In this document: positions 11,432 through 20,868 of the stretch, one piece after another
Layout: each line of letters starts with the position of its first letter
Numbering within the stretch: position 1 is the stretch's first letter
Source: Phaeophleospora eucalypticola
Lineage: Eukaryota > Ascomycota > Dothideomycetes > Mycosphaerellales > Mycosphaerellaceae
NCBI GenBank assembly: GCA_022814565.1
Contig: JAKLNG010000014.1
Span: 903,237-967,236, forward strand
Reading direction: 5' to 3'
Length of the DNA: 64,000 nt
The notes under the pieces: model-generated
Seen by the model: only the letters and a program-made list of their open reading frames with translations
What the model was told of the DNA's origin: nothing
Database searches by the model: none
Position numbers and translations under genes: made by a program

Positions 11432-12354
11432 TCAGCAAGTTCCTGCCAGACCACAGGTGAGGTTTCCGACCGCATTCGTGACTGGGTCCCTACCAGCCAA
11501 CGCATCCTTGTATGCGCCGACTGTCAAGACCTCCAGACCCTCAGGCAAAGGCTCTGGGCTGGCAGCGTACAACTGGTTGATCATGTTGCCGATCGTCAAC
11601 AAAGTAGTTTGCTGCGCTGGCTTTCTCCAGCCCTCCTTGTATGGCAGCCTCTCCTGCTCAAAGAAGATCTTGACGTAGTTCAGGGGTGCGACGCCGGTAG
11701 TTGGGTCGCCCATGATGCTCAAGTAGAGTGCAGTCTCGCCGTAGCTGAGAATGAACTCGCGAGGGCCGTATGTGAATGTTGGGTTGCGCTTCTGGGAGTC
11801 CTGAACTCTAGCGTACTTGGCCTTTGCAGCGACCGGAATGGAGGTCTTAGGCATGCCCTTGTAGTATGACAGGACCTGGTTGAAGATCGTTTGATTGAAT
11901 GAGTAGTCATTGCCGAAGAACGCATCTTGGCGTGACAGCGAGGCATCGTGCTCTGAACCGCTGGTCAGCACGTGAAATTGTAACATCCTCTCCCAAACTT
12001 CTCACCAATTGGAAAGTTGTGCTGATCCAAGTCGTTCAGGTCGAAACTTTGAAGCTGCTTGTTGTCTGGCGCTGCCAGACTTCCTCCTGCGAACAAGAAC
12101 GATGCGAAAGGCAGATCAATGTTCATTCCAGCAGCGAGACCACTGATGATCTTGTCCAGAGTCATGTTCTTGCCATCATGTGGGATGAATCCATGGTTGG
12201 CTAGGGAGTTGAGACCAGGGCATGGAGAGCGCACATCGCCAGGGCCTGGTGGTGACCAAGTCAAGAAGTCTCGCTCTTCGAGTGCCGGGAGTGCAGACGC
12301 CGCAGCTGTCAGCAGCAAAGCGCGGAGCGCAACGAAGCCCTTGTTGGTAAACAT
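11432..12354 (-). CDS. Secreted heme-thiolate peroxidase, short form
   Basis: Two exons, 12006-12354 and 11432-11952, joined across a 53-base intron, give 289 residues. Splicing to the second possible AG recreates the canonical 'IEHDASLSR' motif, which fixes the acceptor. Residues 1-22 are a signal peptide. 'SPCPGLNSLANHG' contains the heme-ligating Cys (C45), and E117-H118-D119 is the acid-base triad of short peroxygenases and chloroperoxidase. The protein is about 160 residues shorter than its neighbour and uses EHD rather than EGD, so the pair are distinct subfamilies rather than a recent duplication. A Cys near the C-terminus (GLAGTC) may form a disulfide. Confidence 0.88.
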
Positions 12355-12744
12355 CTCAAGCCAGCAGTACCTATTTCCTGTGAGTTTTGCTGGGGCCGGA
12401 AGCGAAATAGATGAAATAGCAAGTTGGCAGACTCGTTGTATGTCAAGTCTAGAACACTTGCTCGGTGCCTCGGCTGGTTGTTACTTTTCTTGGTTCGTGG
12501 CGCCTTCATGGTGGCCTCCAATTCGGTACAAGCGCATGAAGCTTGAAGCCGGTCGATCAAAATGGAAGCCTGCGACCAATCATTGAGAGTGTTTAGTACT
12601 GCGATTGCAGCAGCCTCCTACGCAGGTGTCTGCAACAGCATGGAATGCCAGCTATTTGCAATATGATGCCGCGGACAAGAAAGAAACTTGCTGAAAGAAG
12701 ACCATGGCAAAACCACCAGAGAGCGGTACTTTCCATGCGACATG
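12355..12744. other. Intergenic, no gene seen
   Basis: About 0.4 kb between the short peroxidase start and the esterase stop; presumably promoter and terminator sequence. Confidence 0.4.
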
Positions 12745-14570
12745 TTATTTTGGCACTCTGTCGCCGATCTGTCTCCAGAATTCGCATCGCTCACCTCTGC
12801 CGCCCTCCCAGGCATACGCATCGACCAAGCGAAAATCATTCATGAGTCCAGGCCCTTCATATTGAGTTGCATTTTGCACTGGATAGGCGATCACGTGGGC
12901 GCTGTAAGCCTCGCCGCCGGTCTCGTTCAAATTGAGCATTTGTTGATGCTCCGTGTCGTACAATGGCCAGTGGCTTGCATCGTTGGACTGCACTGATTCG
13001 TTTCCGTTTGCTAACGCGTTCGGGATCGATGGATTGCCATGTGCGATGAAGTTGCCCCAAATAGTCGTGAAAGCCTTGTAAAAGGCTGGACTGACGTTGA
13101 TCGACCTTTCTCTTAGACCTTCAGCGCTGAGATCTGCGCCATGTTGGGCTGCTGGAATAGAATATTGGTATTTGAAAGCGCCTTTTCCAGAGGACGGGCT
13201 GTAAGCTTGTGCCAGCCAATACGAGGGACAGACAAAGGTTGTCTCTGAGTAGAGGTTGATTGCTCTTTGTAGTGGACCAACTGCGACAGGGCCCACGTTC
13301 ACCGCTGTCGGACCATCGCAGTCCCCACAAGTCGCAAATGGTACTGTAGACTCATTTGCGGCAGGATAGTAGTTGTTGACAATCCTCTCAAAGTCTGCTG
13401 TACTGAGAAGAGGATATTCCAGCTTCAGCCAGGACTCAAAGTCGGCGTCCGTGGAGATGTTCGGTATAACGAAAGCGGCGCCCTCCATTGCATTGTTCCC
13501 GGAGAGCACACGGAGTCCGTTGACTTTGCCCGATGTAAGCTGTTTGCTCGGCCGTTCACGGATGAAGTCGCCATCAGTTACAGGGAGAAAAGCCCACGTC
13601 CCCCAAGTCCCTGAAGCTCCGACGGTAGCACTGGCGTTCTGGAGGACGTCAGAGGACGCAGCGCGAAGGCAATCAATGATTGTGATGCTTGTGTTGCCAT
13701 AGCCACGCCCGGAAAAGCAGCCCGCTACATCTGCAAATGCGTAATAGGCTTGTGAAGGCTGCCAATCGTCGTAGCTGTACTGCATTGGTAAGAAAGGCGA
13801 TGCCGCGATGACGTTGGAGAATAGCGTTGTTCCCAAAGTACCTCCGTAGGCCATCGCTTGCAACATCACGCTTCCACCGCCAGCAGACTCGCCAGCAATA
13901 GTCACGCGAGATTTGTCACCGCCAAACGAAGCAATGTGAGTTTGAACCCATTGAAGAGCGTAGTGTTGATCCAGCAAGCCAGCATTGGCATCGCCGAATC
14001 TGTGCACCTCGTCGCCGGAAAGAAAGCCAAAGGCACCGAGTCGGTACTGAATCACGACGCTAACGAAGATGTTTTCGTTGATGGTCGAGATGTTGCCGAC
14101 ATCCTGATTCCCTTGACCGCCCCCATAGCCGCCGCCATGGCTGCAAGTGTCAGCAGACATCTTCTAGTAAGCTGACGAACCACGTACATCCAGACGAAGA
14201 CAGGTAGATTGCTTGCATTCGCGGGAGAGTAGATGCTCAAGAACAGACAGTCCTCGGTGCCTGTGTAGTTGTAGGCTCGTGGGAGTGGAGCTTGCGGTCC
14301 TTGAGGGCACCGTTCCGGCAAAGATGTAGCTGGCAGAACCGCTTCACGATTTGCTTTGGGAGGCTGCGGCCTTTTGAATCTGTTTTGCCCGGCAGTGGAC
14401 GCCGCATACCGGACCCCTTGCCAGACGTTCTGGTTCGTGGAAGAGTTGTGGTAGCCCTGGTATACTTCGTAGCCAAGGTCGACGGTCAAATAATCAGAAG
14501 GACTGTTGGTAATGGCGACTGCCGAAACAAAAGACGCCAAGTGCGCCGCGATTAGGATGCTAAGCTTCAT
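12745..14570 (-). CDS. Secreted type-B carboxylesterase/lipase
   Basis: Exons 14188-14570 and 12745-14140 flank a 47-base intron whose removal restores 'VFVWIHGGGYGGG', the oxyanion-hole motif. The product has 592 residues with a signal peptide (1-18). The nucleophile elbow is GESAGGG with S213, and a candidate catalytic His lies in 'WGNFIAHGNPS' toward the C-terminus. Several N-x-S/T sites suggest glycosylation. The family hydrolyses carboxylic esters outside the cell; fungal members range from lipases to feruloyl-type esterases, and the substrate cannot be fixed from sequence. It is the first of three secreted enzymes oriented leftward. Confidence 0.9.
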
Positions 14571-15525
14571 GGCGTAAGCTTCTCTCGATCGTGTCGACGG
14601 AGACTCGGCGAGCCCAAACAGAGGGTCTTAAATGCCACATGGTGAGTAGAGCTGCTCGGTAAGTATTATCCCGGTGCCGACTTCTATCTTGAATAGCACA
14701 TCTTCTGCACTCCGCAGGATGCGAATGGACCTTATGGGACAATTCTTCCGTGCATGCATGAAAAGAGGAGGTGCGATCGCCGACAATTTGCGCTCGATTT
14801 GTGCATATTCAAAGTGCGTTGCGCACTACTCGATTGTGACGTGATAATTTCGGCGTCAGGCATGGGAGACATTGATGGAGTTGATGTTGTTGTTGAGGAT
14901 TGAAGTGCGAGTAAAGAGGAGTATTTGGACTCAGCACTAGTCTCAGAACAGCTTAGCTTGGTCACATGCAGATGTCAAGGTACCTCATCTTGTGGAGTTT
15001 CTCCTCTTCTATCCATTCTCTTTATCGTCAATTTTACGGTCTCACAACAAGATCGACGTCGAACTCGTCATCTTTGACCTCGAGCAAAGACAGGTCGACG
15101 CATGATGCCACGAAGTCCTACCAAAAGCGCTGGAAGTTGCTGAAACATGAACAGGCACGGCCTCACTGTCTACCGGCAACCGATCGTCAAAGAAACTGGA
15201 CACGGTACCCCAAAGATTTTCTTAACTCCTTAACCGCATTCCTACGGCCGTACTGGTGAAAAAGCTGGTTCTGCTGAGCAGAGACTCCAGCGAAGACACT
15301 TGACAAGGCCTGGCTCGTAAGAGGTATAAAGCCCGATCGTATCTGGCTGCAATGATCGCCTTTCGAGGTTTATGGAGCTGATGTCTTCTCTTACTACGTC
15401 CAACATTAGTAGCGAAAGTCGGAATGCCATTCGCAAAGCCGGTTGTGGTATCCAAAGACTGACTACGAAAGTACATTCATGCCTGTCAAAGCATGCGACA
15501 TGCCCTCTTGACCTTATCTGGGATT
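14571..15525. other. Intergenic, no gene seen
   Basis: Nearly 1 kb upstream of the esterase and downstream of the first CGH microprotein copy. Short ORFs only. Confidence 0.4.
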
Positions 15526-15714
15526 TTATCGCAGACCTGCCTCTACGCACATCTGGCACATGGCAGACCACCGAAAAAACATAGGGCTAGGACACGGTGC
15601 CGTGCCGGGAGCGTCGTGCAGCCTGCTGAGAACCGGTAGACAGTACCCGATCAGCGCCGGTGGCATGCGAACATGACCACAGGAGTAGAGCGATCTGCGA
15701 TACCAGGTGCACAC
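15526..15714 (-). pseudogene. CGH microprotein copy A, start codon GTG instead of ATG
   Basis: A 62-codon frame encodes a member of a local three-copy family: conserved Cys2, 'SCGHVR' (C12, G13, H14, R16), 'YC' (C25), 'PGTAPC' and a C-terminal CxxC (C53, C56). The pattern suggests a small zinc-binding fold of a kind seen in many uncharacterised fungal proteins. The codon aligned to the ATG of copies B and C is GTG here, and no in-frame ATG precedes it nearby, so this copy is either start-dead or uses a first exon I cannot identify. Confidence 0.5.
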
Positions 15715-15992
15715 TTCAGAGTTCGTGGTAAGACTGCAATGGAATAGGCTGCGCTGGGGTTGTTCGGGTATTGGTTTGTGAAGAGAGGAGCCGTGTTGTT
15801 GCAGAAGCTTGAAGAGCCAAGGGAAGTATGTTGCTACATATACTGATCCCTGTCGCTTGTGAATGCTTGGAAAGCATTTGTGAAACTGTGAAAGCTCTTC
15901 TTAATACAACATGCTGACGTATTTGACAGCAGATCTCATGATTAGACTATCCAACTGCAAGAGTGCAATAGGGGTGTGTCGAACAACCACCG

Positions 15993-16208
15993 TCAATATC
16001 TCCGTGCATTGCCTGAGATCTCTCTCTCTGGCGGACGAACGCATGTTACACACTCCACGGCCAGCCTTCGATGCGGAGGTGGAGCATGTGGTGCAGTTCC
16101 TGGGTTTCGAGCAATTGCATTGCTTTTTGCGGCGCAGTATTCAATCAGAGTTGGTAAAGAGCGGACGTGTCCACACGCCCAGACGATGCCGGGACTCCAA
16201 ATGCACAT
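15993..16208 (-). CDS. CGH microprotein copy B
   Basis: A 71-residue single-exon ORF with a proper ATG. It aligns over its first 56 residues with copies A and C: Met-Cys-Ile-Trp start, 'ACGHVR' at 11-16, 'YC' at 24-25, 'NPGTAP' and CxxC at 53-56. The Cys after 'PGTAP' found in A is a His here, which could still bind metal. The C-terminal 15 residues are specific to this copy. No signal peptide, so probably intracellular. Function unknown. Confidence 0.55.
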   Translation of the reverse strand: MCIWSPGIVWACGHVRSLPTLIEYCAAKSNAIARNPGTAPHAPPPHRRLAVECVTCVRPPEREISGNARRY

Positions 16209-16598
16209 CTCGATGCGTTTTCGTAAGTAAAGACTGAATATGCAGAAGAATTAAGGAGTTGCGATAGGGGCTGTGACCTTTTGGTGGCGAGGAGCAGGAT
16301 TGCCTGAATGTTGCGGCGGCTTTATGTAGTTCATGTTTGCTGCTGTGAATGCGGATGCCACAGCGATAATATTGCAGCTATAATGATCAAATTTATGGAG
16401 TTACTGAGACACATATGACAGTCTGAAAGGCACCATGTTCAACAGCGCTTGAGATGAGTGAAAATCGTGGAAATCTTTAGCCAGCATCTTATACCTTTTC
16501 TATCATGGTAAACTTGATCGATCGACGCCGAACAACCAAGACCTATATCGATCTCACCACGTTCCATCAGAAAGCCGTCTATCTCAGCAGCAATCAGT

Positions 16599-16856
16599 AT
16601 GTGCATCTACTCCCCAGGCACCTTCTACTCCTGCGGTCATATCCGATCTGCTCCTCGCTTCGTACGCTATTGCACTCGAATGCAGGAGATATTTGCCGAG
16701 TCTGGCGTGAGGCCCACGCCGTGTCCTCCGCCGATATCATCGCTCCGAGGAGAAGAGTACGGCAATGGATTGAAGTGCCCGTCGTGTGCGAGGCTCCCGC
16801 CAGAAATCTTGAGGAGTAGGAGGAGAAAGGCGGTGGATGATCAGATGCGCTCGTGA
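16599..16856 (+). CDS. CGH microprotein copy C
   Basis: An 85-residue single-exon ORF on the strand opposite copies A and B. It shares the Met-Cys-Ile-Tyr start, 'SCGHIR', 'YC', a Pro-rich 'PTPCPPP' stretch and 'KCPSC', with a few extra residues before the CxxC and a basic tail. This is the most complete set of putative zinc ligands in the trio (C12, H14, C25, C42 and the CxxC). The inverted orientation argues against simple tandem duplication. Function unknown. Confidence 0.6.
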   Translation: MCIYSPGTFYSCGHIRSAPRFVRYCTRMQEIFAESGVRPTPCPPPISSLRGEEYGNGLKCPSCARLPPEILRSRRRKAVDDQMRS

Positions 16857-17307
16857 GTTGGAAATTATTTGAACGATGCAGCTCGGTCATTTTGTAGCGG
16901 AGTGGAACGCTCCTGCCAATCGTGTTTGCTAAAGTCATGAAATCTCAGAGTGGAAGCTGGACCTCCTATGAGGAAGCTGCGTATGCTTGCTGCCTTCTGT
17001 AATGACCTCTTCCCACCAATATCTTTTAAACATGTCTCTTCTTCGTCTCCAAAGTTTCCATAACATCCAGCATTGTATCGTTCCCATCATTGTCCAGGTC
17101 TCGTAATTCGTCTACATCGCTATTGGCATCGTTCAGTCTTCAAAGACCAGAACAGCACCACACTGCAGACCGCTGCAAGTCCGAAACAGCCACACTACAT
17201 CACATCTTCCTTGCGTTGTCGAACTTCACAGACTCAAAGTATTCGAACAACCATTGTTGCCTTTGCGAAAGCGCTCTCGAAACCTCGACTAACCCAGTCG
17301 CTACGCC
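16857..17307. other. Intergenic, probable 5' region of the next gene
   Basis: About 0.45 kb. The last 200 bases are pyrimidine-rich, as in promoters and 5' leaders of ascomycete genes. No ORF I would support. Confidence 0.4.
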
Positions 17308-18972
17308 ATGACCTTCTCATTCATACTCCCCGTCCACACTCTTCCTTCCGGAGGCACCTTCACTCCTCGAGCCACTATCAACCTCATCAGCAACTTCACC
17401 GATGCAGAGCCGGATCCCAAGAACTACGATGATGTCATTGAGATCACCTCTCCGAACATCCATTATGAAAATGCCGACCAAGAAGTTCTTTCCGCAACGG
17501 TTGAAACGATGTTGCTGCACATTCGAAGGATGAGCAGAGACGGCAAGGCAAAGAACATCTGTGTTTGGACGCAAGACTGGGAGAACGGGATACGAAAGCT
17601 CGTCGATGCCATTGAACAAATGAAAGAAAGGAATCTCCAGGGCAGGAGGTCCAGGCTGTTGCTTGATCCTGAAGGGCTCAGGAGACGGTGCTGTTCGTTC
17701 GATTCTGAAGGGTTGAAGCAATCGCTCTTGAAGAGCAATGAGAATTTGCTTGTCATGGAGGACGCACCAAGAAGGTGTGATAGTCCGTGGAAAGAGAACC
17801 AAGAGCTTGTGCCAGAGAAAGTTGGGCAATCACGACGGGACAGCCCGACAGAGCATCTCGCGACGTTTACGGCGCCGCTGTAGAATGGCGAGGAGATTGG
17901 TCGGATCAAGCCTTTCGTACCTTCGAGCGATCGACAGTCACATCTCTGCCCTTCTGGCAATGGTCACCAGGTGCCGCGAATCCTTGACGACCCGAGCATT
18001 GTCTCGATCACAACATTCAAGCCTTCCACTCCAGCTCGAAGTCTCAGCAGTGTCGAGGACTTTGAGAACGCTCCTACATCATCAAATGCGGCCTGCGAAC
18101 ACGAGATCTCTGCTGCGGCGTCGCCAGCAATCAACAGATCCTGGCTTGAGCTCTACAATCGCTATAACCACACCGATGACCTCCTTGACGACGTCGACTG
18201 GGAGGAGCACGAAATTTCCAGCAGAGGTGGAAATTGTGATAACGACGAAATCCCTCTCTGGCTCTCAACTTCGACCACGAACAACGCTCCGTGGCAGCCT
18301 ATCCATCGACACATCGTGAAGAGATTCGCATCCTAGAAAGACTCGAAGGTGGATGCGGGGGTAAGAGAGGAGGCGGAGAGGCTTCTGGAGGGGTTCGAAA
18401 CGCCAGAGAAGGGATTTAGACGTGAGAAGGTTGACTCCTACGACAAGGAGAAGGTGGCCCCTGCTTGGTATGGAGAAAATTTGGCTACGAATGCCACTCT
18501 GCCTCCCCGGAAACTGAGAACCCCTCTCCGCGAAGTGCTACCTGGACACCCAAGATTTTCTGAGCCAGCGAGCGCTCTCAAAACCAACACTTCTGACTAC
18601 TCTCCTGCGCAAGTCAACTACGCAAGCACAATTTGGACAGCGTACCAAAGTGCTGGGCTCGAGCATAGAAGTGCGGGCTCGACGAAGGACTCTCCATGCC
18701 GAATCCTTCCAGAGGGACCTTTCAGGCTTTCCAAGGCGAGAACACTAAGTGAATCGAGATACCGTGATCTTTGGCGTCAAATGGGAGGGCCTGCTCTTGT
18801 TGCTTTGAATGCGAAGATGATGAGTCGCAGTGTTAGAAAGTGCGGACGTCCGATGCGTGAGTTGATGAAGGGATCGGTGGCTGAGAAGAGAGGAAAAAAG
18901 GCGGTGGCTCATTCAGTCATTGGCCAGGAGAGAAAACGCCGTGCGAAGGAGGGATTTTGTGTTATGCGATAA
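17308..18972 (+). pseudogene. Long ORF of unknown function interrupted by two in-frame TAG codons
   Basis: From ATG 17308 one frame stays open for 555 codons except for TAG at 17881-17883 and TAG at 18334-18336. The three pieces (191, 150 and 212 codons) read in the same frame without length changes. The product is hydrophilic, with Ser/Glu/Arg-rich low-complexity stretches and no recognised domain; the segment after the second stop is basic and ends in Cys-Val-Met-Arg. I found no plausible intron spanning either stop: the GT-AG pairs present are about 20 bases. Each TAG is one C-to-T change from CAG (Gln), in the CpA context used by RIP. It may therefore be a recent pseudogene; only the first 191 codons would otherwise be translated. 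Confidence 0.5.
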
Positions 18973-19042
18973 GGCTCGCTGAATGATGCTGTCGTTGGAT
19001 GTAGCAGATCTTTCCTTTTTGAAAATATTGGATTGTTCAACA

Positions 19043-20593
19043 CTATCGAATCTTGTACAGACACGGCTTGAGAGTTTTCGCCTCATCGTCGGTCGGCACA
19101 TCATCATCGTTCTCTTCCAAGAACTTGGCTTTCGACTTCTTGAACCTCTCGCCTTGTTGCTGCTTGCCCGGACTTTCACTCTCATCCGGCTTGTTCTTCC
19201 CCTTCGTCGGAGTCGCGGCTTTGACGAATTCCATCTTGACGAACATCTTGTTGCTCAAGTCGATACTGCTTTCCCCATTTTTCAACAAGAATCCTCTGCG
19301 CTTCAGAACTTCCACGAATGCAGACACGTCCGTCTCTTGGTTGTTCTTCCCCTCCTCCACGCCATCTACCTCCACCGCGAGCGCTCGCTGCTCATCGACG
19401 ACTTCCTGCTCGGCGGACTTGGCATCTTGGGCTTTCTTGATCGCCGCTTGACGCCGTTTCCCGCCGACACTGTGCTCGACTGGTTTGCGAGTTTTGGAAT
19501 TCGAAACACGACCGAAGCGAGATTTGATCTCTGCAATCCAGAGTTCGCCTTTCCAATGCAGGATCCTGTATGCTTCTTCGATGAAGGAGATCCAGTTTGA
19601 CCCCATGAGTGCGAGGCAGAAGATTGCGACGTTGATGGAGTTGGGGGGAGTAGGAAGGGCGGAGATGTCGGCTTTTGTTACCAACGAGGATGGAGAATGC
19701 AGGTCGTAGGAGAGGACTTTGCATTGCAGGGTTTGTAAGTCGTTGGAGGATTTGAGGGTAGAGGCCAGCCGGGCGTCGCCGCAGCCTAGGTCGGCAATTG
19801 TGCAGGTTCCTTGAGTGCGTGGGAGGGCGAGCGAGCGGTCGTCTGAAGATGATACGTCGGGTTTGTGACCTTTTCCTTTGAAGACTTTCTTTTGCGATTG
19901 CAGACGAACGCTGCCACGGGAGCGTATTGTGGCGATGAAGTTGTCGACTGGATTTTCGGGCCAGACGGCGACCTGTTGGCGAAAGCCGGAGTGGTAGTCC
20001 TCGAACATTTCTGGGTTGGTGGTGAAGAGATCGAGGGCTTTGGTGGAGTCTTCGGTGTAGAGGGTCTGGTTGAGATGGCGGAAGCGGGCTGAGACGAGCT
20101 TTTGTCGCATGGCTGCTTGCATGGGCGTGAGCTTTGCGCCTGCGGGCATCGGAGGAACTGGTGGAGGAGCGTCTTGTTTGGCTGAAGGCTGGGGAGCATC
20201 AGTTGCATTCTCCTTCCCCTCCCCATCTTGTTGCTTGTCCTTCTTCTTCCGTCGCTTATTCTTCTTCTCCGGCTTGTCCTCTGTTGTAGCAGCCTCTTTC
20301 ACTTCCTTCTCGACTGGCGCTCCACCCTCAGTCTGCTCGTCCTTCTCGTCAGAAACGGCATCTCGAGGTTGCCATTTAGACTCTCCCATCGGCGCGTAGT
20401 TTGCATTCTCCTCGGCCAACTTCTGTCGCTTCTTCTCCTTCTTCAGCTTCTTTTTCTTGCTCTCTTGGTGCTCTCCATCTCTCTTGCGCTTCTTCTTGCC
20501 GTCGCCATTCTCGTTGATCGCATTGCTCTTGAAAACTTCTGTCTGAGGCTTCAGACTGCTGGCATCGACATTCCAGCCTTTGACGGCGAACAT
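19043..20593 (-). CDS. RRP8: 25S rRNA adenine-N1 methyltransferase Rrp8
   Basis: The enzyme makes m1A in helix 25.1 of large-subunit rRNA in the nucleolus. The 516-residue single-exon protein has a long Lys/Glu-rich N-terminal region (about 20-150) that would act in nucleolar targeting and RNA contact. Then comes the Rrp8 block starting 'LTPMQAAMRQKLVSARFRHL', and the Rossmann methyltransferase core: SAM motif I 'IADLGCGDARLA', the 'SYDLHSP' loop, 'VAIFCLALMGSNW' with the L-M-G-x-N/D-W signature, and 'ELWIAEIKSRF'. The C-terminal tail after about residue 460 is again charged. It is transcribed divergently from the GH2 gene, 275 bases apart. Confidence 0.93.
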   Translation of the reverse strand: MFAVKGWNVDASSLKPQTEVFKSNAINENGDGKKKRKRDGEHQESKKKKLKKEKKRQKLAEENANYAPMGESKWQPRDAVSDEKDEQTEGGAPVEKEVKEAATTEDKPEKKNKRRKKKDKQQDGEGKENATDAPQPSAKQDAPPPVPPMPAGAKLTPMQAAMRQKLVSARFRHLNQTLYTEDSTKALDLFTTNPEMFEDYHSGFRQQVAVWPENPVDNFIATIRSRGSVRLQSQKKVFKGKGHKPDVSSSDDRSLALPRTQGTCTIADLGCGDARLASTLKSSNDLQTLQCKVLSYDLHSPSSLVTKADISALPTPPNSINVAIFCLALMGSNWISFIEEAYRILHWKGELWIAEIKSRFGRVSNSKTRKPVEHSVGGKRRQAAIKKAQDAKSAEQEVVDEQRALAVEVDGVEEGKNNQETDVSAFVEVLKRRGFLLKNGESSIDLSNKMFVKMEFVKAATPTKGKNKPDESESPGKQQQGERFKKSKAKFLEENDDDVPTDDEAKTLKPCLYKIR

Positions 20594-20868
20594 GATGGTG
20601 TATGTACGGAATTCGAAGACGGAAAATAAATTCCAATCGAGGTCGCGATAAGCTTCAGAGCTGGGAGCGGACAGTCCCGAGATAGATACCTGAGGCTATC
20701 AAGAAAGGGCTGCCTCAGGCTGCAATACATCCCACCTTCCCCGTTGACGGACTGACGTCGCGCCTTCCTTGAACCCTCAACTCAACGTCTCAGGAAACAG
20801 CGACGGCGCCTTTTCACGTCTTAGATAATGGAGAAAGTTACGTGTTCCTCAAGGTCGGCATCCTCCAC
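20594..20868. promoter_or_regulatory. Divergent promoter region, RRP8 / GH2, with an upstream ORF
   Basis: The 275-base gap separates two divergently oriented starts, so both promoters must overlap here or nearby. On the plus strand a 14-codon upstream ORF starts at ATG 20828 and its TGA (20870-20872) overlaps the first in-frame ATG of the GH2 gene (20869) as ATGA. That arrangement could lower or couple translation of the glycosidase. Confidence 0.4.
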
